From the NCBI GenBank assembly GCA_009760855.2, contig WPIO01000053.1, positions 2,311,501-2,375,500 of the forward strand: a stretch of 64,000 nucleotides of DNA, given 5' to 3'. Under the pieces are notes generated by a model. That model was not told the origin of the DNA. It worked only from the letters and a program-made list of their open reading frames with translations, and made no database searches. Made by a program: the position numbers and the translations under genes. This document shows positions 35,040 through 45,962 of this stretch, piece by piece (position 1 is the stretch's first letter; each line of letters begins with the position of its first letter). Source of the stretch: Cristatella mucedo. Its lineage: Eukaryota; Bryozoa; Phylactolaemata; Cristatellidae.

Positions 35040-35195
35040 GCTGTAAGCATGGCGCACTAGGTTAGGCGGTTGCTTTTCACAATCTCGGTCCCTGGGTCGT
35101 GGCTTCGAATCCTGCGGTGGGAAATTCTATATTGCCGCTGCAAGTGGTGGCGATAGCCTCTAAGGATTTTCTGCCACCATAAAAAAGAGGCAGCT
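35040..35195 (+). mobile_element. SINE-A
   Basis: Plus strand. A box TGGCGCACTAGG (about 35050), hairpin TCTCGGTCCCTGGGTCGTGG (one arm damaged), B box GGCTTCGAATCC, then GCCGCTGCAAGTGGTGGCGATAGCC and AAAAAAGAGGCAGC. The first bases of the element are altered at the junction with pogo. Confidence 0.8.
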
Positions 35196-36156
35196 ACATC
35201 AGGTCCGAGCAACCTTTTGATGCCCCATCTCAATTAAATACGGGTATTTCCTATTTTTGTGCTCGGCAGTGCAGACAGCAATTAAAGTATTTGTTAAAAT
35301 GACCGGTAATGTTATACTTCAATGGATCGTATTTTATAGTCTTACGTCCTCCTAAAAACCCACATTTATTTGGGTAATAGCAGCACATTGGGTGCTGCTT
35401 CGAATGTGCGAATTCGGGGCCCTCACCGTGTCTTACAGCAAAACCGGAGAATTTACAAATATCATTGTTCTCACCACCGAAGCTAAGATTTTAGGGAGCG
35501 ATAGCAATCTTCTATTTATTTTAGGCATAACGAATTAGGAAAAGATACAGGGGTACAAATACACGAGGACAAAGTATTGAAACAACCAAGCGTACTGTGT
35601 TCAAAATTGGCACAGCACGTCTCTGCAATTCTCTTAAGTTCACACAACGATTGCTAACTAATTCACTGAAGTTCAGTGAGGAATCTTGTGAATCTCATAT
35701 TTTTGCAGCGAAATTATCCAACCCAGCTCTTAGGCCCTCAATTGCACTAGTTGAGTGCACGCTTTAAACCTGCTCAAAACAAAAGGCTTGCTTCACCTGC
35801 GAGATGCTCAAAAATATGTTCACAAGCGATGAGACCATCACCAGACGACTGCTAAGGGTCACAAATAAATCCCAATTGTCAAGAATTGACCAAAACGTCG
35901 GTCACCAAACTTAATGAAATCGTGGGTTTCTGCACCGGAAGTGAAGTTCCATCGACAAAAGCACAGCGCACATAACAGATGCTCGTGTTGGCAGACTCAA
36001 AATTGATGCATTTGAAATTAGCAGTCCGATATGTGGCTGATCGAATCATGGAAGCCTGGATTCATGCATTGAGGCTATGAGGAAGACAGCAAAGCACTAC
36101 AACAATAAAAGTACCCGTACCTTGAAAAATGTAATCATTTAGTGGTATAGTTCCCT
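35196..36156. other. unassigned, no gene recognised
   Basis: AT-leaning sequence. No further pogo domain or other family recognised. Confidence 0.4.
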
Positions 36157-36605
36157 GCGCTTACATTCAGCTACATAACATTGCTTAAATTCGAGTTTGC
36201 ATTGACAGGGATACTACATTTAGTTGGAGCCATGCATTTGTGACACCCTGTCTTGAATTCCGTAACTCGCTGCTTGCTGGTCTACCGGCCGGTGCAATTA
36301 GGCTCTTACAGCCGGTGCAGAACTCTGCAGCGAGGCTCGTCTGTCGGAAGTTTCGCAGTTGCCACATCACACCACTTCTTGCCGACCTGCACAGGCTCCT
36401 AGTCAAGCAGCGCATTAAATTTCAAGTTCTGTCACTTACTTTTGGGTCCCTTAATTGTTTGGCTCCAGCCTACCTATCAGAACCACTTCTCCACCAGGTT
36501 AGGCATAGTAAAACGGATCGGAATCTACTCGTTTACCTATACCTCGTATGAGCCTCAAATCCTTTGGAGACCGTGCCTTTAGTTCGCGCTTCCTTTGCAG
36601 TAAAT
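36157..36605 (+). mobile_element. L2-B LINE fragment with internal deletion (B10)
   Basis: The plus strand runs from the TFSYITLLKF-like start through LEFRNSLLAGLPAGAIR, NSAARLVCRKFRSCHITPLL, FGSLNCLAPAYLSE and LKSFGDRAF. It then jumps directly from AGTTCG to CGCTTCCTTTGCAGTAAATGTAAAG, skipping the last codons and most of the 3' UTR. Confidence 0.85.
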
Positions 36606-36668
36606 GTAAAGTATTCAGGTGCTTTCCAAATGCCGGAAGGCTCGAGCACGCGACATTGGTCATTCCTT
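36606..36668 (-). mobile_element. SINE-B fragment
   Basis: The minus-strand core only (ATTCAGGTGCTTTCC, GGCTCGAGC, GACATTGGTC in plus sense), fused to the end of the L2-B fragment B10. Confidence 0.55.
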
Positions 36669-36684
36669 CAAGACGAGCTTCTTG

Positions 36685-36950
36685 ATGATGTATCTCCGTC
36701 TGTAACTCCACAAAGTCATAAAGACCATGTGGGTGTTACGCAGGAGAGTTTTGCATAGCGCACTCACAGCCTAAGCGGCTTCTGGTACGCATTCGGTAGC
36801 CAACAGACTTCATCTCACGCAACAAAGAGAAAGTGGGAAGCATAGCAGATTCAGGAGAGCAGTTGAGGTAGTGAGTAACGATTCCGACGGTTTAAATGAC
36901 AAATACAAGCTGAGTATCGTCAGCACAAAAGTGATATTCTTACCCTTGGA
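36685..36950 (-). mobile_element. L2-A LINE with large internal deletion
   Basis: The minus-strand 3' end (GATGTATCTCCGTCTGTAAC through GAGGTAGTGAGTAACG, 36688-36881) is joined directly to sequence encoding the YADD region and the following residues (ATTCCGACGGTTTAAATGAC, 36882-36945). About 800 bp of the C-terminal domain is missing. Confidence 0.8.
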
Positions 36951-37440
36951 CCAAACCAGGGCAGCACCTTAATATTCAGCCTGTATCCTTAATGAATAGC
37001 TGCATTTTCCGCTGCCGGCCGAAGAGGAGCTACGCTTCCAATCACCCCAGCCGTAGCGTACAGCCGAGAGATAAGGTGTTCACTATTTACGACCCAGATA
37101 TCTAGGTTCTATTCTAGCAGCAGGCAACCATTTTTTGCTCCCTGCAAGCAGGAGTGAGTGAGAACGATAATCGCTAAGGCTGTTCTATCGATATGTAAAT
37201 GATGTCGCTGAGTCAGCTGGTCTTTACATTGTTTACAACTCATAAACCAGCAATTCAGACGGCTTTTAATACGGTGTAAAGCATGGGTGGTGCCATCCGG
37301 TCCCCAATCTAAGTAGTCTAAGCACTGTCATGCTCTGCTGATTTAGCATGCCAACTTTTCACTACACTGGCATAGCAACTGAAGTAAAATTTCAGCACTA
37401 GCTGTTTCTGCAGATATATTAATATATATACTATATACTC
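36951..37440. other. unassigned, no gene recognised
   Basis: Nothing recognised; short AT repeats at 37417-37436. Confidence 0.4.
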
Positions 37441-37444
37441 ATTA

Positions 37445-37612
37445 GTATGTGAATGACCCAACATACTCCCAAAGCTAGGAATTCACTCCCGACCTCAGTC
37501 ACGACGTCCCCTGACTTAACCACATTTAAAAATAAATTGAAAATGCACCTATTTGTGACTGCATTTAGTGTGTCCCTGTGATTCGTCTTTAATGTGCTTA
37601 TGCGTGCTGACA
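37445..37612 (+). mobile_element. L2-B 3' region, left part of an interrupted copy (B11)
   Basis: Plus strand. CCCAAAGCTAGGAATTCACTCCC (APKAWNSL) runs through the stop and the 3' UTR to GCGTGCTGACACT, then stops where an inverse L2-A copy begins. The missing continuation appears at 38691. Confidence 0.85.
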
Positions 37613-38690
37613 CTCCTGCTATGAAATGTATCTCCGTCTGTAACTCCACAAAGACTATGTGGGTGTTACGCAGGAGAGTTTTGTATAGCTCACTCACAGC
37701 CGTAGCGGCTTTCGGTACGCATTCGGTACCCAACAAACTTCATCTCACGCAACAAAGACAAAGTGGGAAGCATAGCAGAGAGCAGTTGAGGTAGAAGTAG
37801 CATAGAAGTAGCAGCTCAGGACTGCTGAAAAAGATGTGCCATAGTCGGCAGTAGGAGAGTAGTTGTCGTTGCGCAAGAATTGTGGAAGCGAGTTCCACAG
37901 TCTAGGACCTTCAGAGCTAAAGCTTCTGTCGCCAACGGTCTTTAAGCGGAGGAATGGGACAGATAATTTATTGTCCACACAGGACCTCAGGGCACGAACA
38001 GGCTGAAACTGATGCAGCAGTTCAGCTAGGTACGAAGGAGCCAAGCCGTGGCGGGCCTTGTGGGTCAGCGTAAGAACTTTGCTCTGTATCCTTTGCTCAA
38101 CCGGCAACCATCCTAGCTCTTTCAGCAAACGTGCTCAAACCGCTGGGACTTGAAGACCAGCCTTGCAGCCATATTCATAGTCCGCTGTAGTGGCATAATA
38201 GCTTTCTTTGGCAGCCCAGCCAAAAGGGAATTACAATAATCAAGCCGAAACAGAACTAAAGAGCTAGTTACATTTTTTACAAGCCACTGTGGGAGACAGC
38301 TTCTAATCTTGGATAGGGGATCGGATGTGATGGCTAGCTGTAGAGGCAGTCTTCTGAATGAAGCTTTTGAAATTGAGGCAGCTGTCGAACACGACACCTA
38401 GATTACGAGCACGTGGTGAAGGTCACACAATAGCATCACCTATTAGAACAGCAAAGCCTTTTAATCCAGCCACACGCTTAGGGTGTCCTATGAGCAGCAG
38501 TTCGGTTTTATTGTCATTTAATTTCAGGAAGTTTACCGACATCCAGGATCGAATATCGGCAGGGCAAGCATTCATTTTCTCAGTTGCTGCAGCAGATTCC
38601 GACGGTTTAAATGACAAATACAACTGAGTATCGTCAGCATAAAAGTGTCATCCGATTCCATGGGCCTTAATCACTTTTTCCAGAGACAGT
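37613..38690 (-). mobile_element. L2-A LINE inserted in L2-B
   Basis: Minus strand, about 1.08 kb, 5'-truncated just upstream of YADD. Frames 38623-38423, 38397-38122 and 38128-37745 encode YLSFKPSESAAATEK, LKIRSCLPQWLVKNVTSSL and the whole C-terminal domain down to LWNSLPQFLRND. A 3' frameshift and small deletions (for example in the ELGWLP region near 38125 and near 37785) inactivate it. It sits inside the 3' UTR of a plus-strand L2-B copy. Confidence 0.9.
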
Positions 38691-38880
38691 TTCATGCTGC
38701 CACTAACCATTCTTGCATGCTGACCCTGTGCATTTCATCCCTAACCATGTTAATCTCAATGTTTTATCAAGCATGACACCACTCACCGTTCGATCGTGTT
38801 TCCTTAGCAGCAAATGTAAAGCACCTAGAAAGAGATTGAGTTCTCGGAGGGCACTTTATCAAGTGTATTATTACTATAAT
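38691..38880 (+). mobile_element. L2-B 3' tail, right part of B11
   Basis: Resumes at TTCATGCTGCCACTAACC and runs through the hairpin region (38817-38860) to a TTATTACTATAATA tail. Together with 37445-37612 it reconstitutes one L2-B 3' end. Confidence 0.85.
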
Positions 38881-38923
38881 ATCAGTGTTATTATAAACGA
38901 CGGATGCTGTCTTTCACTGCTCT

Positions 38924-38926
<3 letters not shown>

Positions 38927-39003
<77 letters not shown>
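38927..39003. repeat. (CT)n microsatellite
   Basis: More than 35 CT units. Confidence 0.95.
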
Positions 39004-39009
<6 letters not shown>

Positions 39010-39273
39010 ACGATTCTTTATACGAGTTATAGTAATTACTTGCACGAACACCAAGCGATGGCAGTAGAGCTCCCAAGGTCGGCCCAAGGTTATATAATGT
39101 TGATGCCAAGTGTGCGTTGAGCAGTTTTTCATGGTTGGAACCTGGTGGTACGACGGTACGATTTTCATCTACGATTTCCGGGATTGCTGATTCGACTCCC
39201 AGAAAACTAGTGGCATACTCCTGTTGTATGGGCTCGAGGCGTGCGATGGCAGCTTGGCGAAGATAAATAAATA

Positions 39274-39442
39274 CAAGCTGATTTAACAGCTTCTTTTTGT
39301 ATAGGGACAGAAGAGCCTTGACAGCTGTCACCACCGCTTGCAGCGGCGATAAAGGATTGCCCACCACAAGATTCGAACCCACGACCTCGGCCCCGAGGTC
39401 GTGAAAAGCAACCGCCTTACCTAGTGAGCCATTGCGGCTCAC
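39274..39442 (-). mobile_element. SINE-A, full length
   Basis: Minus strand. In sense: GTGAGCCGCAATGGCTCACTAGG (A box region), CACGACCTCGGGGCCGAGGTCGTG (perfect long hairpin, 39379-39402), B box GGTTCGAATCT, then the standard body to CTGTTAAATCAGC. Confidence 0.9.
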
Positions 39443-41705
39443 TGAGATGAACGTGGTCCACACAAATTAGTTGAGGTGTTGACGACTAAGGCTACACTGC
39501 ATTATACGCAGGCAACACAAGCATGTGAGCGTACATGCGGATGTAGTAGCCGTCGTGGAAGCAGCTACTGAGCGCTCGGAGAGAAGAGAAAGTGAGTGAG
39601 AAGGAGAGAGAGGGGATAGCGTCCTCACAGGCCGGTGGACAGGCAGACAGTTCTTTGCTGTAGGACTAGCGGATCGTGCGATCGCAGCTGACCAGCTGCA
39701 ATTAAATCCCGCTTAGTTAGCCGATACTGTCCTGCTGCAGCTCCTTATGAGGCGGCGCTCAGCTCGCCCGTTGAGTGGTATGAGTCCGGCTGGGGCGGAA
39801 CGGCATTGTGGGCGTTGCCACGCCCACACTGTCTTCCCAGACCGAGTTACGTTATTTGAGCCCGCGAACAAACTCGACCCACTTCTAATCAGCAGTATGT
39901 AGCTTCAAAGATTCCACATTCCTTGGCACTGGGCTGCACGTATTTATTTGCCAACTTTTTGACTCCCCAGTAAATCCCCTTTCTCCGAAAATCTTATTGA
40001 AGGGCAAAATTGGGCTGCATCCTTGACCGAAGCTGTGAGTTCGAACGTCCCCTTGCTTATCTACTAGCAAGGCTGTCGATTGCAAGGCTTTTCTTTTAGT
40101 ATATCGTCGCTCGTATCGTTGCTCGTATCGTCATCAGTAAGCAATAAGGTCAAGGTCTACGTGAAATGTACAAAAAGCTAGCGCTGGCTGCTCTTCGATG
40201 TTAACCATTTCCATGTGGGGCAAAAACCATGGACGACATGCCAGCTGGCATATAGGGCTGCTGCTGCTGCTTTAGCCTCCCGACATTCCATTCGGTCGAC
40301 AACATCACCGGCTAGCGATCTCCCATCGATTTCGTAAAACTGTTTGTGCGACTGGCAGCTTCCAATAGCCCAGCCCGGTTTTTGCCGCGTTTAGTCATGG
40401 GAAAGATTCTGTGAACAGTCAATTCTGTTGGCTTGCAGATAGAATCTGGTGAAAAGACCAGTTCGTCTTCATTGAGTAAAGGGATCCAGTTAGTGTTTCT
40501 TTCAAATTTCGAACTGACAGTGACATTTGCGACAGCCACACTCAATAGCAAATTATCATTTGTTCCCCTTGTGTTAGATGGAAGACAGTATTGGTGCATT
40601 TACATCGATTGTGCTTAGCGTCTGTCACTTAAGACACCCACTGTTAACTATAAACTAAGGGTGAGAGGCTTATCAATGTGGAAAGATATGAGATGCGCTT
40701 AAGGCCGCCCTTCTGTGTGCATTCGAAAAATGTCGTGTCGCAAGGAATACGATTAGTGGCTGACTCCCGTAGAGAGTCCTGGTCCTAGTTTAGGCGCCCC
40801 GCCCTAGAGGGGGCATGCTGCGACCAACTATCGGGCCGGGGCATGAGCTGAGCCAGTCTGGTACACGGACACAGGCACGGGGTTACATAGGTCCTCCATT
40901 CAGCGTGCTGTAACATTTATTCGTTCTGCTTGTGCGTTGCAATTCTTCATTACTTGGGAAGCCTTGCCCCCTTGCACGGTAATTAACTAATTCGTAATTG
41001 CCTGTTGGGCAGAGCCGATAGCATCTGCCATTCTGCCTTTTCACCGTCCGCTATTTTTCAGAACGGTACCTCTCCGCTTAGAGAGCCACGTTTCAGGGCT
41101 CGACGCAGGATCGCGAAGCGCCCAGGGGCAGTAGCAAGATGCGGCCTGGTTGCATATCGGAGGTAGCTTATTGGCCTTGGCAGTCCAAAGCCTTCGTCTT
41201 AAACCTGTGAGGAACGCCGCTGTTTTGGGAGCAGGATATTTGAGGCTCAGCTGGAAAGTTGACTCTGTTGGATTTATTTGCCTCGATTGTTTGATTGGAA
41301 GACTAGAAAAAATTATCCCTACCGTGAGCACTGTGGACTTGAAGTCTGAGCAAGTCTCCACTGCTCAGGGGGATTTCATCGTAAGCGCTCGATCTGAGGT
41401 TGACCCGGATTTAACCGCCTTGCGTCAGTACTCCGGTAAGTGATGACACAATGTCCATCTTGGCACTCGGCCTGCACATGCTGTACATTAGGCTTGTTGC
41501 TGCCTGCGTGAGCTTCAATCCTTTAGAGCTCCTCACAGGAATTTCGTGCACTTTGGTCAGAAAACTGCACAATTTCTCGCGGGAAGCATGGGTGCGAGAG
41601 AGACCTGGCTTGCATTCGGGCATCTTACGGACACCAATCAATCCCCACTGGCCAGCACATCGTTCTGAAAGACTCTTTTTGAACGCATACTTGCATTTTC
41701 ATTGT
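39443..41705. other. unassigned, no gene recognised
   Basis: Two frames deserve note only as candidates: minus 40312-40599 (95 codons, rich in polar residues, ...NWIPLLNEDELVFSP...) and plus 41150-41443, which ends just before a GGTAAGTGA donor-like site at 41434. Neither has a recognisable domain. Confidence 0.3.
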
Positions 41706-42095
41706 TTATAATAATAATGCACTTGATAAAGCGTTCTCAGAGAACTCAATCTCTCTCTAGGCGCTTTACATTTGCTGCAAAGGGAAATGCAATTAAATGG
41801 TGAGTAAAATCATGCTTGATACACAAACAAAATGAATAACATGGTTAGGGGTGACATAACAGGGTCAGCATGTAAATGTGGTTAGTGGCAGCATGTACAG
41901 TGTCAGCACGCACAAGCACATCAAGGACAAATCACAGGGACCCACTAAATGCTGTCCTAAATAGGTGTGTTTTTGAATTCTTTTTAAATGTGGTCAGGTC
42001 AGGGAATGTTCTGACGCAGGTCGGGAGGGAGTTCCAGGCTTTGGGAGCATACGAACTAAATGCACGGTCTCCAAATGATTTGAGGTTAGTGTTGT
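41706..42095 (-). mobile_element. L2-B LINE 3' fragment (B12)
   Basis: Minus strand. (ATA)n, hairpin (41724-41770), 3' UTR, and codons back to LKSFGDRAFSSYAPKAWNSLP; the reading frame is open from 42255 to 41932. Unrelated sequence begins near 42095. Confidence 0.9.
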
Positions 42096-42394
42096 TCTTC
42101 GCAATACAGTTGTAATACAAATACAAATTCTGGCTACATCGGAAGCTTGGCAATAAGCTCAAGTCTTTTAAATCATATTCAAGTCTGGGGTTGAGAATCG
42201 CAAATTTGGTTAACCTGTGAATCGTTGTTTGTACTCTGGGAGCGACATCGATCAAGATCTGCTAGACTGAGAGCAGTGTCTAAGTTTCTATTTTGCGACG
42301 AAGAAAATATGTATTGTCGTGGTCGATGAATGGGAATTCCAGATGGATTTTGGGAAAGCGATGCATGGAGGCCACATCTATCGCAGACTATATT

Positions 42395-42575
42395 CCAGCG
42401 GACCCGAGGACGAAAGGAGGCTGAAGCTGGTTCAGCAGTTCAGCTATGTATGAAGGAGCCAAGCCGCGGCGGGCATTGCGGGTCAGCTTAAGAACTTTGC
42501 TCTTGTATCCGTTGATCAACCGGCATCCATCGAAGCTCTTTCAGCAAAGGAGACACATGGTCAAACCTCTGGTAT
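42395..42575 (-). mobile_element. L2-A fragment, diverged
   Basis: The minus strand matches the GLAPSYLAELLHQFQ - LGWLPV interval (CAGCAGTTCAGCTATGTATG, GAAGGAGCCAAGCCGCGGCG, GAACTTTGCTCTTGTATCCG). Both ends lost; it resembles the older 22185 copy more than the 43501 copy. Confidence 0.75.
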
Positions 42576-42744
42576 TGGTAAACTAAACTATGTTGTGCCA
42601 AAGGTGTTCACTCGCTTTAAATGCATTATTTGCAATTGAGTATGCATGTGCATTCATCAGAGACCTTTTTAGGATAGAGGTAAATATTAGCCTCATTGCT
42701 ATAGCGAAAGAACAGCTGAGGTGGATTCCTCCACATGCAACAGG

Positions 42745-42850
42745 CAATTCCGGATTGCCTTCTTCGGATTCGAACCCGCGATCTGGGTAGTGAAGTGGAG
42801 TACAGTAGGATTAATGCTTTTATCTACTGAAGTGTCAATGTGAGAATGAG
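42745..42850 (-). mobile_element. tRNA-like SINE relic of a third type
   Basis: The minus strand carries a perfect pol III B box GGTTCGAATCC (42766-42776). A degraded A-box-like AGTAGATAAAAGCATTAATCC lies about 45 bp upstream in sense. It is not SINE-A or SINE-B; the downstream GGCAATCCGGAATTGCC is palindromic. A decayed tRNA gene is an alternative. Confidence 0.4.
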
Positions 42851-43429
42851 TCCGGTAAAAAGGAAGGCATTTTAACTGAGCAGATGGCCTCGTGTTGATG
42901 GTTTTGAGTAGACTAGTGGGGTCAGGTATGGACACAATGCAGCTGTACATTTTTACTTTGTTCCGCTATTTGTCTACTTATCTTTTATGTATTTAATGCC
43001 AAATTCCAACAGGGATACTTACGATTGGGGCTCTTTGAACCGTTCCATACTTTTGTAGCATTAGGAGTGTTAACTGCCAGCTTTTTAAATTTATAACAAC
43101 ACATTGTCTCGTAAGCTCTCATTGTATATTCAGGCGAATGAAAGATTTGATTTTATTCAAGGTAGGCTGCCGCACAAGTTCTGTGGATGGTAACTGTAGG
43201 CCTACTCGACATTACTGGGTCTCAGTAGGACGCTTCCGAATCATTCATCGATATGGTGGTAGGCGTTACAAACACGTCCAAGGTTGTGTTGGCGTAGCGA
43301 ATGTTTGATCCATGCTTGGCCTGTCAAGCAGTTGTGAAATTCATTCACAGAAAAGGCTTGGTAAACAAAACGCATCCACTCTCTGCTCAGAAGATAGTGC
43401 CGAAATGACGATAGTAATAACAACAATTA
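42851..43429. other. unassigned, no gene recognised
   Basis: Nothing recognised. Confidence 0.4.
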
Positions 43430-43500
43430 TAACACATTTGCATAATGCTCTCATAGAACTTAATATTTTTTAGGCACTTACGTATGCTGTAAAGGAAGCG
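43430..43500 (-). mobile_element. L2-B-like 3' tail, left part of an interrupted copy (B13)
   Basis: CATTTGCATAATGCTCTCA - GAACTTAATATTTTTTAGGC - ATGCTGTAAAGGAAGCG is a worn L2-B terminal hairpin on the minus strand. Its first part is closer to the SINE-B tail and its last part to L2-B. It stops at the 3' end of the L2-A copy; the continuation is at 45061. Confidence 0.65.
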
Positions 43501-45060
43501 TTATAATGTATCTCCGTCAGTAACTCCACAAAGTCATAAAGACCATTTGGGCGTTACGCAGGAGAGTTTTGTATAGCTCACTCACACCCGTAGCGGCTTT
43601 CGGTACGCATTCGGTAGCCAACAGACTTCGTCTCACGCAACAAAGAGAAAGTGGGAAGCATAGCAGAGTTAGGAGAGCAGTTGAGGTAGTGAGTAGCATA
43701 GAAGTAGCAGTTCAGGACCGCTGAAAAAGATGTGCCATAGTCGGCAGTTGGAGAGTAGATGTCGTTGCGTAAGAATTGTGGAAGCGAGTTCCACAGTCTA
43801 GAACCTGCAGAGCTAAAGCTTCTGTCGCCAACTGTCTTTAAGCGGAGGAATGGGACAGATAATTTATTGTCCACACAGGACCTGAGGGCGCGAACAGGCT
43901 GAAACTGATGTAGCAGTTCAGCTAGGTATGAAGGAGCCAAGCCGTGGCGGGCCTTGTGGGTCAGCGTAAGAACTTTGCTCTGTATCCTTTGCTCAACCGG
44001 CAACCATCCTAGCTCTTCCAGCAAAGGTGACACGTGCTCAAACCGCTGGGACTTGAAGACCAGCCTTGCAGCCATATTCATAGTCCGCTGTAGTGGCATA
44101 ATAACTTTCTTTGGCAGCCCAGCCAAAAGGGAATTACAATAATCAAGCCGAGACAGAACTAGAGAGCTAGTTACATTTTTTACAAGCCACTGTGGGAGAC
44201 AGCTCCTAATCTTGGATAAGGATCGGATGTGATGGCTAGCTGTAGAGGCAGTCTTATGAATGAAGCTTTTGAAATTTAGGCAGCTGTCGAACACGACACC
44301 TAGATTACGAGCACGTGGTGAAGGTCGCACAATAGCATCACCTATTAGAACAGCAAAGCCTTTTAATCCAGCCACACGCTTAAGGTGTCCTATGAGAAGC
44401 AGTTCGGTTTGATCGTCATTTAATTTCAGGAAGTTTTCCGACATCCAGGATCGAATATCGGCAAGGCAAGCATGCAGTTTCTCAGTTGCTGCAGCAGATT
44501 CCGACGGTTTAAATAACAAATACAACTGAGTATCGTCAGCATAGAAGTGATATCCTATTCCATGGGCCTTGATCACTTTTCCCAGAGTTTGCGTATAAAT
44601 GGAGAACAACAAGGGACCAGGTACAGACCCTTGAGGGACTCCACAGGTGACCCTTCTCATGTCTGAAACCTGACCCCCACCCGACACGGATTGAACACGA
44701 TCAGACAAGTATGATTTAAACCACGCCAGTGCTTCGTCTGCCAGACCGATCGTTGTTCTCAGTCGTTCAAGCAGAACTTCGTGATCAATGGTGTCGAAGG
44801 CAGCAGACAGATCTAGCAGAGCGAGGGCAGTGACATTCCCGTCGTCGTTGCCACGTAGAATGTCATTGTTAACACGGAGGAGAGCAGTTTCGGTAGAATG
44901 CTGCCTCTTGAAACCTGATTGAAATGTTTCTGACATTCCATTATTTTCAATATGTTCAACTAGCTGCTTAGCAACAATTTTTTCCAAGAATCTTTGATAA
45001 GAATGGAAGAAGGGAAACTGAACGATAGTTTGCTAGGACCTCTGTGTCTAATCCAGTATC
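43501..45060 (-). mobile_element. L2-A LINE, best-preserved copy (A6)
   Basis: Minus strand, about 1.56 kb. The 3' end lies at 43505 (ATGTATCTCCGTCAGTAACTC in plus sense). It extends 5' to about 45060, including GLDTEVLANYRSVSLLPFLS at the start of the RT domain, and is truncated there. It lies between the two halves of an L2-B copy (43430-43500 and 45061-45600), so it inserted into that older element. TAATG / TAATATG at the two junctions may be remnants of a target-site duplication. Confidence 0.95.
43578..44987 (-). pseudogene. L2-A reverse transcriptase, 469 open codons, 5'-truncated
   Basis: Longest true coding frame in the window, open from 44987 (a TTG codon, no ATG) to 43578. Residues 1-20 are the end of the fingers region, 28-37 are RQHSTETALL and 58-69 are LDLSAAFDTIDH with motif A Asp about 65. 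Residues 116-121 are GVPQGS (motif B) and 148-157 FYADDTQLYL (motif C, both Asp present). The thumb and C-terminal region follows with RNLGVVFDSCLNFKS (227-241), NSLLAGLPKK (285-294), LGWLPVEQR (326-334) and LWNSLPQFLRND. After GVPQGSV it has Pro where other copies have Leu. An extra base just upstream of 44987 puts NYRSVSLLPFLS in another frame. Endonuclease missing; not autonomous. Confidence 0.9.
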
Positions 45061-45600
45061 AGTGGTAATATGCACAGTGTTAACATGCATAACATGGTTA
45101 GGGGTCACATGAGCTGTATCTACATATAAATACAGTTATAGGCACCATGCACGATCTCGGCATGCATAAGCACACAAAGAACGAATCATAAGAACTCACT
45201 AAATGCTGTGATAAACAAGTTCTCGCTTGGATTTTTTTCGTCCTCAATTCAGGAGCTGTCGTAACGTCAGTCGGGGGGGGGGCGGCTGGGTTCCCGGCTT
45301 TGGGAGCCTCCGAACGAAAGGCACGCTCCCCAAAGGATTTGAGATTCTTACCGGGGTATACCTATACTATTTGATTCAGAAAAGCTGGTGATACGATACC
45401 TAGCTTGGCGGTGGAGTAGATCCGATAGGTAGGCTGGAGCCAACGAATGAATGATACTAAAAGTGAGTGACAGAAATCTTAAAGTCGATAAGCTGCTTGA
45501 TTGGGAGACCGTGCAGGTCGGCGAGAAGTGGTGTGCTGCGGCAACTGCGACGCTCACGACAGACAAGCCAAGCTGCAGAGTTTTGCACTAACTGTAAGCG
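45061..45600 (-). mobile_element. L2-B LINE, body of the interrupted copy (B13)
   Basis: The minus strand continues the L2-B 3' UTR (ATAACATGGTTAGGGGTCACATG) and the C-terminal codons (LHSLAPAYLSDLLHRQARYR near 45430) back to about 45600, with a GC-rich disturbed stretch containing a nine-G run at 45270-45290. Older than the L2-A copy that splits it. Confidence 0.8.
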
Positions 45601-45713
45601 CCTTTATCTCATATGTATGATTTAGCTCAACAGCCGCTCATTTCCGGACCGGAACTTACTATGGTTAGCTAACCTAACTGAAGGTATTGGGAGCCTTAAG
45701 TGCGCACCTTCCT

Positions 45714-45860
45714 GCCGAGCTGGTTTGGCATAGTAGTTAAGGTGCTCGCTCCGACCAAGGTCTGGCCGAGGTCGTGGGCTTGAGCCCCGCGTGGCACATG
45801 TGGAGTGCCTGAATAGAGATTAAGTTCTCTAAGGGCGCTATACAAATAAATTATGTTATA
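45714..45860 (+). mobile_element. SINE-B, full length, short subtype
   Basis: Plus strand. TGCCGAGCTGGTTTGGC at the 5' end, A box TGGCATAGTAGTTAAGG, CCGACCAAGGTCTGGCC, B box GGGCTTGAGCCCC, CATGTGGAGTGCC and the hairpin right arm GGGCGCTATAC, ending in AAATAAATTATGTTATA. Confidence 0.85.
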
Positions 45861-45962
45861 CATTTTGTGCAATTCCGTGTCTCACATGTTGTCCAGTTAT
45901 TTGCGAAACTTTATCGTGGACCAATAAATTATTGTGTCGTCATTGACACCAACGCGCCTAAA

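Noticed and set aside
40312-40599. 95-codon minus-strand frame resembling a real protein
   Set aside because: Composition is plausible but nothing identifies it; kept only as a remark.
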